Shown: one piece after another, positions 8,749-17,806 of the stretch
How the letters are laid out: every line of letters begins with the position of its first letter
Position numbering within the stretch: position 1 is the stretch's first letter
Origin: an uncultured Eubacterium sp.
Lineage (GTDB): Bacteria > Bacillota > Clostridia > Peptostreptococcales > Anaerovoracaceae
DNA length: 64,000 nucleotides
Assembly (NCBI GenBank): GCA_937900695.1
Contig: CALCFD010000035.1
Coordinates: forward strand, 1 to 64,000
Direction: 5' to 3'
Made by a program: the position numbers and the translations under genes
Notes under the pieces: generated by a model
Database searches by the model: none
The model's input: the letters and a program-made list of their open reading frames with translations, nothing else
Told to the model about the DNA's origin: nothing

Positions 8749-9486
8749 ATGTATATTGAATTAATGTTACTTGTTATTATAGCCATGCCAATTTCGGCTA
8801 TATATAAAGAAATTATGAACAAAAAAAGACCTTACCAAGCAATAGGTACAGGGATTATGTTTGCTACAGTGGGAGCAGTTTTAGTATTTTTAATAGCATA
8901 TTTATCAGGAAATAGCCTAGGAGCAATTGTAGATAAGGGTATAGAGTCAACAGTAAATATGATAGTTAGTAACAAAGAAGCTTTAGAAATGTTAGGAATG
9001 GCTTCAGTTGGTAAAGCTAAAGCTATTTCAACTTTAACACAGATGTATAGTACTGTTGCATCCATGCTTCCAGCAGTATTAATGATATTTGCAGCGATAG
9101 TATCATATATTGAATATAATATTTTAGTACGTATAAGATATCGCAAGATAAAAGGTTTTAAGCCATTAGCTTATATAAGAAATTTTTCATTAAAGAGCAA
9201 TGATGTAATGGGTTGGTTCATAATTTATTTTGGAGCATATCTATTAAAATTCGCAGGCCTTGCTGTAGCAAATGCAGCTGTTATGAACATAAATATTTTA
9301 GTTGAATCAATAATAGCATTACAGGGTATATCATTAGTATTCTTATTCTGTCATACTAAGAGGATGATGAGAGCAATACCAGTAATATTAGTTATCTTTA
9401 TGTGGATGATACCTATTGGTAAAACGGTTTTATTTACATTAGGCTTAATTGATTTATTACTAAATTTGAGAGGAAGGCTTGTATAA
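8749..9486 (+). CDS. DUF2232 (YybS-like) membrane protein
   Basis: The 245-residue protein has about seven hydrophobic segments. Its place between rpsR and gdpP matches the DUF2232/YybS gene of Firmicutes. Its function is unknown. The neighbouring GdpP lacks its usual membrane anchor, so this protein could be a docking partner, which is inference from position only. AAGGAG precedes the ATG. Confidence 0.75.
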   Translation: MYIELMLLVIIAMPISAIYKEIMNKKRPYQAIGTGIMFATVGAVLVFLIAYLSGNSLGAIVDKGIESTVNMIVSNKEALEMLGMASVGKAKAISTLTQMYSTVASMLPAVLMIFAAIVSYIEYNILVRIRYRKIKGFKPLAYIRNFSLKSNDVMGWFIIYFGAYLLKFAGLAVANAAVMNINILVESIIALQGISLVFLFCHTKRMMRAIPVILVIFMWMIPIGKTVLFTLGLIDLLLNLRGRLV

Positions 9487-9502
9487 TTAGAGAGGTTATT
9501 AT

Positions 9503-11257
9503 ATGAATGAGGTTAATGAAGCTTTACAATTTGAGGAGTTTGTTCCAGTACCTATGTGTGTTGTAGACAGTGAGGGAAAGGTATTAAGTGCAAATTCTCT
9601 AATTGGTGATGTATTTTTATATGACGAGATAGCAGGATCAGATATTTTTGCCTTAACAGGTATAAAATACGAGACACTTAAAAATTCTGTAGATAATGAA
9701 ACAGATATACATTTAAACAGAAATGATAGAGTGTTTAATTTGGTTGCTACTATGGTAGATAGCTATGATAATAGCATAATGTATATCTATTTTATGGACA
9801 TCACTAAATTACTTGAAGCTGAAGAAAAATATGAGGATGAAAAAACCTGTATAGGTATTATAAATATAGATAATTACGATGAATTAAGTTCAAGTACTTC
9901 TATTGAAGATCACATGAAATTAGCTTCAGATATAGATGGCACTATTAGAAAATGGGCATCTGGTTTGTCTGGATCAGTAATTAAGAAAAAAGAAAATACA
10001 TATATTATAATAATAAGTAAAATAAAATGTACTCAGCAGATGGAACTTAAGTTTCCTATTTTAGATACTGTAAGAGCAATTGAAACTACTGCAGATTTTC
10101 CTGTTACATTATCTATAGGCATAGGTATTAATGGTCAGACTAATGAGTCAAATGATGAATTGGCTCAGCAGGCTTTAGATCTTGCACTTGGTAGAGGAGG
10201 AGATCAGGCTGTAGTTAAAGATGGAGATGATATATACTATTTTGGTGGTAAAGCTCAAACAGTTGAAAAAAACAATAAAGGTAAATCCAGAGTAATTGGG
10301 CATGCTCTAAAAAGACTTATTCAGGCATCATCAAAGGTATTTATTATGGGGCACAAAAATCCAGATATGGATGCTTTTGGTGCAGCAATGGGTATAAATA
10401 GATTAGCAGTACAGTTAAATAAAGAGCCATTTATTATTTTAGAAAAGTATGGAGAAGCTTTAGATCTTTTATACAAAGAGGCAAAGGCATCAGAAAATTA
10501 TAATATAATCACAAAGCAAAAGGCTCTTGATACAATAGATGAAAAATCACTTATAATAGTGGTAGACACACATAAACCAAGCATTACAGAATGTCCAGAG
10601 ATTCTTGAGTTTCCATGTAAGAGAGTTGTTATAGACCATCATAGAAAGGGTGCAGAGTTTGTAGAAAATCCAACATTGGTTTACACAGAGCCATATGCTT
10701 CATCTACATCTGAGCTTGTTACAGAAATACTTCAGTATACTATTGAAAAGCGTGATATAACAAAGCTTGAAGCTGAAGGACTTTTAGCAGGTATATTTGT
10801 AGATACTGATCATTTTTCTGTAAAGACAGGTGTTCGTACTTTTGAAGCGGCAGCTTGGCTTAGAAGAGTTGGTGCAGACTTATCAAATGTTAAAGGACTA
10901 TTTCAGGTAGATAGAGAGCTATTTATGAGTAGAGCCAAAGGTGTATCTAATGCAGTATTTGAAGATGATGGTGTAGCTTTTGCGATATGCGAAGGAAAAA
11001 CTCCTAATTTACAAATGATTTGTTCTCTTGTAGCAGATGAACTTTTAACTATTAGAGGAATGTGCATGGTATTTGCTTTAGGTGTAACTGATAAAGGAAA
11101 AACTATAATTAGTGCAAGGTCTATTGGAGAAGTAAATGTACAAACAATCATGGAAAAGTTTAATGGTGGCGGTCATTTGAATGCAGCAGGAGCTCAGATA
11201 GAAATGGCTCCTAACGAAGTTATTGCTAAGATAAAGGAAATAGTGGAGGAAGACTAA
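9503..11257 (+). CDS. gdpP: GdpP-type cyclic di-AMP phosphodiesterase without membrane anchor
   Basis: The 584-residue protein has a PAS-like domain (about 10-110), a degenerate GGDEF domain (about 115-245), a DHH domain (from about 270, with [19 protein letters not shown] and IDHHRKG) and a DHHA1 domain ending with [13 protein letters not shown]. GdpP hydrolyses cyclic di-AMP. Well-studied members are about 650-660 residues and begin with two transmembrane helices. Here the PAS domain starts at residue 10 and no hydrophobic helix is present, so the enzyme looks soluble. Its stop codon overlaps the rplI start by one base. Confidence 0.9.
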   Translation: MNEVNEALQFEEFVPVPMCVVDSEGKVLSANSLIGDVFLYDEIAGSDIFALTGIKYETLKNSVDNETDIHLNRNDRVFNLVATMVDSYDNSIMYIYFMDITKLLEAEEKYEDEKTCIGIINIDNYDELSSSTSIEDHMKLASDIDGTIRKWASGLSGSVIKKKENTYIIIISKIKCTQQMELKFPILDTVRAIETTADFPVTLSIGIGINGQTNESNDELAQQALDLALGRGGDQAVVKDGDDIYYFGGKAQTVEKNNKGKSRVIGHALKRLIQASSKVFIMGHKNPDMDAFGAAMGINRLAVQLNKEPFIILEKYGEALDLLYKEAKASENYNIITKQKALDTIDEKSLIIVVDTHKPSITECPEILEFPCKRVVIDHHRKGAEFVENPTLVYTEPYASSTSELVTEILQYTIEKRDITKLEAEGLLAGIFVDTDHFSVKTGVRTFEAAAWLRRVGADLSNVKGLFQVDRELFMSRAKGVSNAVFEDDGVAFAICEGKTPNLQMICSLVADELLTIRGMCMVFALGVTDKGKTIISARSIGEVNVQTIMEKFNGGGHLNAAGAQIEMAPNEVIAKIKEIVEED

Positions 11258-11703
11258 TGAAAGTAATATTATTGGCAGATGTAAAAGGTAAAGGTAAGGC
11301 TGGAGATGTAATTAAGGTAAGTGATGGATTTGCAAGAAATATGCTATTTCCAAAGGGTTTAGCAAAAGAAGCAACTTCAGGAAACCTTAAACAGTTAGAA
11401 AGACAGAAGGCTGAAAAAGCCGCAGAGGAAGCAGCTAAAAAGGAAGAAGCTACTAAACTAGCAGCTGAAATAGAAAAGGTTACAGTTAAGATTGAAACTA
11501 AGGCTGGAGAAAACGGTAAACTATTTGGTTCAATAACTTCTGCAGATATTGCAGCAGCATGTAAAGAGCAGTTTGGATTTGATATTGATAAGAAAAAAAT
11601 AAATTTAGGCTCACCTATTAAACAGTCTGGTTCAAGCGAAATAAGCGTAAAACTATATCCAGAAATTTCAGCTAAATTAAAAGTAGAAGTAATTGCAAAA
11701 TAG
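11257..11703 (+). CDS. rplI: Ribosomal protein bL9
   Basis: The 148-residue protein is the normal length for bL9. The N-terminal rRNA-binding domain ([33 protein letters not shown]) is followed by a long charged helix and a C-terminal globular domain. It lies between gdpP and dnaB, as in Bacillus and many clostridia. Confidence 0.96.
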   Translation: MKVILLADVKGKGKAGDVIKVSDGFARNMLFPKGLAKEATSGNLKQLERQKAEKAAEEAAKKEEATKLAAEIEKVTVKIETKAGENGKLFGSITSADIAAACKEQFGFDIDKKKINLGSPIKQSGSSEISVKLYPEISAKLKVEVIAK

Positions 11704-11722
11704 CATAATATAGGTAGTAAAG

Positions 11723-13036
11723 ATGGAAAGAATACCTCCACATAATCTGGATGCAGAAAAATCCGTAATTGGTGCAGCTATGTTAAGTAAGGATGCCTTA
11801 TTTGATGTTTTAGAAGAAGTAAAGGCAGATGATTTTTATAGTAAGGCTCATAAGGAAATTTTCTTAGTTATTACAGATTTACAAAGAAGAAATATACCGG
11901 TTGATGTGTTGACTGTTGCAGAGGAATTGAAAAGAAGAAATACTCTAGAGGTGGTAGGTGGTCGTGTTTATGTAGCTACTTTATCTTCAGAAGTTCCTTC
12001 ATTGGCAAATGCTAAGGATTATGCAAAGATAGTAGCAGAAAAGGCCATTCTTCGTAGCCTTATACAGACAGCGGACGGTATTGCAAGTAAGGGATATGAG
12101 GGTAAAGAAGACACACTTGATATACTCGAATACGCAGAAAAGGGAATTTTTGAAATTGCTCAAAGTAAGCAACATAAAGATATGGCTCCTATTTCTGAAA
12201 TACTTATGACAAACTTAAATGAGATAACAGCTCGTATGGCGCATAAGGGAGGCGTAACAGGTGTTACAAGTGGTCTTATTGACCTAGATAAAAAATTGAG
12301 TGGCTTTCAGAAATCCGATATGATAGTACTTGCAGCAAGACCATCTATGGGTAAGACTGCATTTGCATTAAATGTTGCGTTAAATGCTGCATTAAAGGGC
12401 AATGCTAAGGTTTTGATTTTTAGTTTGGAAATGTCTAAGGAGCAGCTTAGCCAGAGAATTTTATCTATGGAATCAAGGGTAGAATCTCAGAAAATGAGTA
12501 CAGGTGATGTAGATACAGCAGATTGGGATAAAATTGCAACAGCTCTTGATTCACTTGATAAGGCAGATATAGTTATCGACGATACTCCAGGTATTAAGAT
12601 GATGGAAATAAAAAATAAATGCCGTAGGATGAAAGCAGAAAATGGTCTTGATATGATTATTTTAGACTATTTACAGTTAATGGAAGGTGAAAAGCGCTCA
12701 GATAATAGACAACAAGAAATAACAGGACTATCAAGAGGTATGAAGCTTCTTGCAAGAGAAATGGATTGTCCTATAATTGTTTTATCTCAGCTATCACGTG
12801 CACCTGACCAAAGAGAAAACCATAGACCAGTTTTATCTGATCTAAGAGAATCTGGGGCTATCGAGCAGGACGCAGATGTGGTATTATTCTTATATAGAGA
12901 TGAGGTGTATCATGAGGATACTGAAAAACCTGGTGTTTGCGAAGTTATCGTAGCAAAGCACAGAAATGGACCTATTGGTACAGTAGATGTTGGATGGCAG
13001 AGTAAATTTACCAGATTTGTTAATTTGCAAAGATAG
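11723..13036 (+). CDS. dnaB: Replicative DNA helicase
   Basis: The 437-residue protein has the DnaB N-terminal helical domain (IPPHNLDAEKSVIGAAM) and a RecA-like motor domain with Walker A ARPSMGKTA, Walker B ILDYLQLM, and the conserved QLSRAPDQREN and LRESGAIEQDADV segments. It unwinds DNA at the replication fork. The last gene of the same run encodes a DnaD-domain protein likely to help load this helicase. Confidence 0.97.
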   Translation: MERIPPHNLDAEKSVIGAAMLSKDALFDVLEEVKADDFYSKAHKEIFLVITDLQRRNIPVDVLTVAEELKRRNTLEVVGGRVYVATLSSEVPSLANAKDYAKIVAEKAILRSLIQTADGIASKGYEGKEDTLDILEYAEKGIFEIAQSKQHKDMAPISEILMTNLNEITARMAHKGGVTGVTSGLIDLDKKLSGFQKSDMIVLAARPSMGKTAFALNVALNAALKGNAKVLIFSLEMSKEQLSQRILSMESRVESQKMSTGDVDTADWDKIATALDSLDKADIVIDDTPGIKMMEIKNKCRRMKAENGLDMIILDYLQLMEGEKRSDNRQQEITGLSRGMKLLAREMDCPIIVLSQLSRAPDQRENHRPVLSDLRESGAIEQDADVVLFLYRDEVYHEDTEKPGVCEVIVAKHRNGPIGTVDVGWQSKFTRFVNLQR

Positions 13037-13054
13037 TAGAGAGGAAATAAGGTT

Positions 13055-13252
13055 ATGGGAATTACGAAAGATATTAATATTTATGAATTATTAGATAAGT
13101 ACCCGCAGCTTGAGGATGTTTTAGAACAGCACGGATTGACATGTGTAGGATGTCCAGGGGCAACTATGGAAACTATTGAGCAGGCAGCTTCTGGTCACAG
13201 TATTGATTTAGAGAAATTATTGGAAGATATTAATAAGGAAATTTTGAAATAA
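13055..13252 (+). CDS. DUF1858 domain protein
   Basis: The 65-residue protein is a single DUF1858 domain with the TCVGCPGA motif (CxxC), which in this family may bind metal or act in redox chemistry. Related domains form the N-terminus of ScdA/RIC-type iron-sulfur repair proteins. No partner is evident. Its stop codon abuts the next start codon. Confidence 0.8.
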   Translation: MGITKDINIYELLDKYPQLEDVLEQHGLTCVGCPGATMETIEQAASGHSIDLEKLLEDINKEILK

Positions 13253-14482
13253 ATGAAACGAGAAAAAATTCAAAATGAGTATATGTTTGACACTAAGGTG
13301 GAAAACATTTTTATTAATGAATATATGATTTCTGCACCAGGTAATTTTATTAAAGTTTACCTGGTTGCTTTAATGTATGCAGATTTAAATAAAGAAATAG
13401 ATGATGATGGATTAGCTAAGAATTTAGGTCTAGAGGTAGAGGAAGTAAAAAGAGCATGGAAATATTGGACTGAGTTAGGAGTCGTTAGAAAAGTAAGAGG
13501 TGAAATTGTATTTCCTCAGCTTAAGGAAGGGCTTTATGGCAAATCTACACCAGAAGAAACTCGTAAGGTTACTGTAGATCAAAATGCTCTTCATGTACTA
13601 GATAATAGTCTTCTCAAAGAGTTATTTGGAGAAATTGAGAGAATACTTTCAAGACCTCTTAATGGTGTTGAGACTGATACTATTTTAGAATGGATAGATA
13701 TTATTGGCGCAACACCAGAGATTATAGCTTTTGCATATAGCTATTGTGTGAGTCGAAAAAAAGAAAATGTAAAATATATAGGAAAAGTAGTAGAAGGCTG
13801 GACTGGTAGAGGCTTTACAACCATTCCTCAGGTAGAAAAGTTCCTACATGAAAATGATCAACGTCATTATGTTTATAAGAGGATTATGAAGGCACTTGGT
13901 TTTACTCGAAATCCTTCAGAAGAAGAAAAAAGGATTATTGATAGATGGGCAGATGAGTTTAATTTTTCAATGGAAATGATTTTAGATGCTTGTAGTAAGA
14001 CTAGTGGTATATCAAATCCAAATATAAATTATGTAAATAGTGTTCTTATGAATAAGAACAAAGACAAAACTGGTAAAGATGAAAATGGACAGGTTTCACG
14101 TAAGCATGTTATGGACTATTATGAATATATCCGTGAAAAGGCCGAGGCTGATGCTAAGATTAGACGTGAAGAGGTGTATGCAGGTATGCCTAAAATTGCT
14201 CAAATCGATGATAAGATTAAGGCTAATTATGTTGAAATTACTAAGCTTGCTTTTTCAGGTGGTGCAGACAAGCAAGAAAAGATATCTATGCTTAGGAAGG
14301 AAAATGATAATCTAAATAAAGAAATGCAAAGGACCCTTATTGCAGGTGGTGTTCCATCAGATTATATGGAAGTTCATTACAAATGTCCTTTATGTAACGA
14401 TACAGGTATGCTTGATGATGGTAGTCAGTGTAGTTGTTATATTAAAAGAGCTGAGGAAGCAGCTAGTTGGGAAAAACGTTAA
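13253..14482 (+). CDS. DnaD-domain protein fused to a DnaC/DnaI N-terminal zinc domain
   Basis: The 409-residue product has an N-terminal winged-helix region (about 10-100), a DnaD domain (about 125-265) and a charged helical region (about 285-365), ending in a likely zinc site with Cys378, Cys381, Cys393 and Cys395 (CPLCNDTG.. CSC). The last 125 residues resemble the helicase-binding N-terminal domain of clostridial DnaC / Bacillus DnaI loaders. No Walker A motif or AAA+ domain follows: a terminator starts 4 bp after the stop. In many clostridia a dnaD-like gene is followed by a separate dnaC. It probably works in primosome assembly with the upstream DnaB. Confidence 0.75.
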   Translation: MKREKIQNEYMFDTKVENIFINEYMISAPGNFIKVYLVALMYADLNKEIDDDGLAKNLGLEVEEVKRAWKYWTELGVVRKVRGEIVFPQLKEGLYGKSTPEETRKVTVDQNALHVLDNSLLKELFGEIERILSRPLNGVETDTILEWIDIIGATPEIIAFAYSYCVSRKKENVKYIGKVVEGWTGRGFTTIPQVEKFLHENDQRHYVYKRIMKALGFTRNPSEEEKRIIDRWADEFNFSMEMILDACSKTSGISNPNINYVNSVLMNKNKDKTGKDENGQVSRKHVMDYYEYIREKAEADAKIRREEVYAGMPKIAQIDDKIKANYVEITKLAFSGGADKQEKISMLRKENDNLNKEMQRTLIAGGVPSDYMEVHYKCPLCNDTGMLDDGSQCSCYIKRAEEAASWEKR

Positions 14483-14485
14483 TAA

Positions 14486-14527
14486 AAAACTGTGAGAAAT
14501 AATTATGTATCTCACAGTTTTATTTTA
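14486..14527. terminator. Intrinsic terminator between converging genes
   Basis: AAAACTGTGAGA (14486-14497) pairs perfectly with TCTCACAGTTTT (14510-14521). A-rich and T-rich flanks allow it to work in both directions. Confidence 0.85.
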
Positions 14528-15307
14528 ATTTTTGGTCCATTTTGTGGTTATACGACACAAAATATGACTATCGTCATGGGTGTTGATAAATATGCTAGTT
14601 GCTTCTACAGTATTTTTATCAATATCTCTTATATAAAAATCGCTACGAATAGTATCTCCTAAAATAGCTTCTTTACTGTAATCTGCTCTAAGTTCCGTAA
14701 TTTTGTAGTTTAGATAAATATCATCTGTTAAATCGTCAATAGCCCAGTCAAGATAAGCTACATTGTTCGTATGATTATTTGAGTCAATATCTCTTCTAGT
14801 AACTTTAAATTCTCTTGAAGAATGCTTTTTATACTTATCAAGTTCTGGATGTTTAAAGTCTTCATTTAAAATAGCATTTTCATATGATGATGGAACATAC
14901 TTATCAAAAAATCCTTTTGGAAGTCTCAATGGTTTACGCTTTTGTGTATCCATTAAGAACCAACGGCTTGTAGCTCTAAATAATTCATTGCCATCACTAT
15001 CTTTTGCCATAAAGTTTCTATCAGCTTGAAGTCTTTTATACGGCTTAGTCCATGTACAAATATTAAAAGTATCGTTTTCTTTTGGCATATTTTTAAAGAT
15101 TACATGCCAACCTGTTAATACCCAACCGCTGTTTGTTTCTCTAAAATAATCTAAAGTATAACCTGCTGCATCACTATGACATACGGCTGTGTTTTGACAC
15201 ATTTGAGTTGCTGTCTGTGGCTTTAATAATAAATTATAGTCGATATTGTCATAAGTAACGTCAAATTTTTTAGTAAAAGTACCGTCTGAATTAATTACTT
15301 CGTACAT
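14525..15307 (-). CDS. Acyl-ACP thioesterase
   Basis: The 260-residue protein shows the double hot-dog layout of the FatA/FatB-type acyl-ACP thioesterase family, including SRWFLMDTQKRKPLRLP and the catalytic-domain segment RDIDSNNHTNNVAYLDW, where the Asn and His are conserved. It releases free fatty acids from acyl carrier protein. A GGAGGTGG site precedes the ATG. The gene stands alone with no fatty-acid genes nearby. Confidence 0.85.
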   Translation of the reverse strand: MYEVINSDGTFTKKFDVTYDNIDYNLLLKPQTATQMCQNTAVCHSDAAGYTLDYFRETNSGWVLTGWHVIFKNMPKENDTFNICTWTKPYKRLQADRNFMAKDSDGNELFRATSRWFLMDTQKRKPLRLPKGFFDKYVPSSYENAILNEDFKHPELDKYKKHSSREFKVTRRDIDSNNHTNNVAYLDWAIDDLTDDIYLNYKITELRADYSKEAILGDTIRSDFYIRDIDKNTVEATSIFINTHDDSHILCRITTKWTKN

Positions 15308-15346
15308 TTAGCCACCTCCTAACTAAGCTATTATAGGCTTTAAATG

Positions 15347-15375
15347 TTGAAAAGTCAATTTTACACTGTTATAAT
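15347..15375 (+). promoter_or_regulatory. Promoter of the two-component/ABC module
   Basis: TTGAAA (15347-15352), a 17-nt spacer and a perfect TATAAT (15370-15375) lie 55 bp before the response regulator start. Confidence 0.75.
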
Positions 15376-15429
15376 TAAGAAATACGAAACGACAAGTTAT
15401 AAAGTTGAAATGTGAAAGGAGATGCTATC

Positions 15430-16119
15430 ATGACTAAAATATTGTTGGTTGAAGATGATGTAAACATTATAGAAAACCTTAAAGAATTATTGAAAAATGA
15501 GGGTTTTGAGGTTGTGACAGCTATGAGACAATCTCAAGCACTAGATTTGCTTGATGAAGAAAAATTTGATTTAATACTTTTAGATATTTCATTGCCTGAT
15601 GGCAGTGGTTATGCGATTTGCTCTGCAGCTAAGGCAGCTACAATCGATAATAAGAATAAAGATGTACCTATTATTTTTATCACAGCTTATGATGATGAAG
15701 CAAGTGCTGTAACAGGGCTTGATATGGGGGCAGAGGATTATATCACTAAACCTTTTAGACCTAGAGAATTAGTGTCTAGAATTAAAAATATTTTAAGAAG
15801 AAATGATAAGACTAAGTCTATAATAGAAATAGCAGATCTTAAGGTGGACAGCTTAAAAGGAACAGTACATAAGGGTGATGAGGAAATTTTCTTGTCAGTA
15901 CTTGAATACAGACTTCTTCTTGTATTTTTAAATAATAAAGGTGTAGTTTTATCAAGAAACAAATTGCTTGAAGAAATATGGGATATAGCAGGTGAATTTG
16001 TAAATGATAATACACTTACAGTATATATTAAGAGACTTAGAGAAAAGATAGAAGATGATCCTCAAAAGCCTCAGATTATTAAAACTGTAAGAGGTTTAGG
16101 TTATAAAGTAGGTGACTAA
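15430..16119 (+). CDS. OmpR-family response regulator
   Basis: The 229-residue protein has a receiver domain with the acidic pair Asp9/Asp10, phospho-acceptor Asp52 (LILLDISLPDG) and the conserved lysine in YITKPFRP. A C-terminal winged-helix DNA-binding domain follows. I chose the ATG at 15430, preceded by AAGGAG, over the in-frame ATG at 15412. The gene starts an RR-HK-ATPase-permease operon of the type that answers antimicrobial peptides (BceRSAB-like), and it probably activates transporter expression. Confidence 0.9.
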   Translation: MTKILLVEDDVNIIENLKELLKNEGFEVVTAMRQSQALDLLDEEKFDLILLDISLPDGSGYAICSAAKAATIDNKNKDVPIIFITAYDDEASAVTGLDMGAEDYITKPFRPRELVSRIKNILRRNDKTKSIIEIADLKVDSLKGTVHKGDEEIFLSVLEYRLLLVFLNNKGVVLSRNKLLEEIWDIAGEFVNDNTLTVYIKRLREKIEDDPQKPQIIKTVRGLGYKVGD

Positions 16120-17157
16120 GTGAACTTTTTTAGAAATAAGGACGTTAGGTTTATATTATTGGCATATATTTTAGTGGCACTTATTATGAGTGCCATTGGC
16201 TTTTATGTCAATTGTATTACTGGGTTATTGATTATTGTAACTGTTGCTATATTAACTGTGATAGTTATGTATGTAGATAAAAGAAGATATGAAAAAATTT
16301 CAAAGCTGACAGAAACTGTAGATTTAATTTTACATAGTGATGAATTTGTTGTGCTTTCAGATAATGAAGAGGGTGAATTTGCAATCCTTGAAAGTGAAAT
16401 AAGAAAGATGACTGTAAGAATACGTGAAGGTGCATATTTACTTCAAAAGGAAAAAATATACCTTACAGATTCTATTGCTGATATTTCTCATCAGCTTAGA
16501 ACTCCTCTAACGACTATTAATCTTTTGATGTCATTTCTACAAAAAAGAGAATTATCCAATGAAGATAGAATTAAATATGTGGCTGAAATAAATGCCCATT
16601 TAAAGAGGATTGATTGGCTTATATCTTCTTTACTTAAAATATCAAAAATCGATGCGGGAACTGCTATTATGAAAAAAGAAAGAGTACCTGTAGCTAAAGT
16701 AATAGCTAAAGCAGCCGAGTCTATTATGATTCCACTAGAAATTAGAGAACAGCTATTTGATTATATTTCTATGGGTAACGAAACATTTAAAGGAGATTTA
16801 AATTGGACTGTTGAGGCTATTTCAAATATTATAAAAAATTGTATGGAACATACACCAAACGGAGGCCATATTTCAGTTGAAGCAAGGGAAAATACACTTT
16901 ATACATCTATAGAAATAAGTGATACAGGATCAGGAATAAATACAGAGGATTTACCTCATATTTTTGAAAGATTTTACAGAGGAAAAGGTAGTGCAGATTC
17001 GAGTGTTGGTATAGGATTAGCCCTTTCAAGGATGATAATTCAAAATCAAAATGGTAGCATAAAAGTTCAAAATCGTAAAGAAGGCGGTTCAAAATTTACT
17101 ATCAAGTTCTATAAGGGAGAAATCGATGGAAGTATTAAGAACGGAGAAATTAAATAA
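16120..17157 (+). CDS. Sensor histidine kinase, intramembrane-sensing type
   Basis: The 345-residue protein starts with GTG directly after the regulator's stop codon. Two N-terminal membrane helices with almost no extracellular loop are followed by a HisKA domain with phospho-acceptor His124 (DISHQLRTPLTT) and an ATPase domain (NIIKNCMEH, SDTGSGI, GIGLALSRMI). Kinases of this shape usually sense through a partner ABC transporter, as BceS does. The 3' end overlaps the ATPase gene by 32 bp. Confidence 0.9.
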   Translation: MNFFRNKDVRFILLAYILVALIMSAIGFYVNCITGLLIIVTVAILTVIVMYVDKRRYEKISKLTETVDLILHSDEFVVLSDNEEGEFAILESEIRKMTVRIREGAYLLQKEKIYLTDSIADISHQLRTPLTTINLLMSFLQKRELSNEDRIKYVAEINAHLKRIDWLISSLLKISKIDAGTAIMKKERVPVAKVIAKAAESIMIPLEIREQLFDYISMGNETFKGDLNWTVEAISNIIKNCMEHTPNGGHISVEARENTLYTSIEISDTGSGINTEDLPHIFERFYRGKGSADSSVGIGLALSRMIIQNQNGSIKVQNRKEGGSKFTIKFYKGEIDGSIKNGEIK

Positions 17158-17806
17158 AATATATGGAACAGGCGAAAACCAAGTAGAGGCTATTAAAGAT
17201 ATTAGTATATCTGTAAAGCGTGGTGAATTTGTGGCAATTATGGGTCCATCAGGATCAGGCAAATCTACACTTTTACATATTATAGGAGGTGTCGAGCGGC
17301 CAACATCAGGGAAGGTGTTTATTGACGGTATAGATATTTATAGCATGACAGATGAGGAGCTTGCGATTTTTAGAAGACGTCAAATAGGTTTGGTATATCA
17401 GTTTTATAATCTAATTCCGGTGTTAAATGTTGTTGAAAATATAAGTTTACCATTAGTTTTAGATGGACGTGAATTAAATGAAATACGTATAGAAGAAATG
17501 CTTAAGATGTTAAACCTATCACATAGAGCAAACTTCTTACCAGGTCAGTTAAGTGGAGGTCAAAAACAGCGAGTATCCATAGGTAGAGCGCTTATAAATG
17601 CACCTGCAATCGTCTTAGCCGATGAGCCTACAGGAAATTTAGATAGTAAAAACTCACAGGATATATTAGAGTTATTTAAGCTTTCAAATAGAAAATATAA
17701 GCAGACTCTTATTGTAATTACTCATGATGAGGAAATAGCTTTGCAGGCAGATAGAATAATAACTATAGATGATGGTAAGATTGTTAGAGATGAGGAAACT
17801 CTATGA
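17126..17806 (+). CDS. ABC transporter ATP-binding protein, MacB/BceA type
   Basis: The 226-residue protein carries Walker A (GPSGSGKST), the signature LSGGQKQRVSIGRAL, Walker B (IVLADEPTGNLDS) and the switch histidine (VITHD). The extended NLDS motif places it with MacB/LolD/BceA ATPases that power FtsX-type permeases. It partners the permease encoded next, whose start overlaps its stop. Confidence 0.94.
   Translation: MEVLRTEKLNKIYGTGENQVEAIKDISISVKRGEFVAIMGPSGSGKSTLLHIIGGVERPTSGKVFIDGIDIYSMTDEELAIFRRRQIGLVYQFYNLIPVLNVVENISLPLVLDGRELNEIRIEEMLKMLNLSHRANFLPGQLSGGQKQRVSIGRALINAPAIVLADEPTGNLDSKNSQDILELFKLSNRKYKQTLIVITHDEEIALQADRIITIDDGKIVRDEETL

Noticed and set aside
11226..11741. 171-codon minus-strand frame opposite rplI
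   Set aside because: It is the complement of rplI codons; its Ser/Phe/Leu-rich composition is the usual result of reading a Lys/Glu-rich gene backwards.
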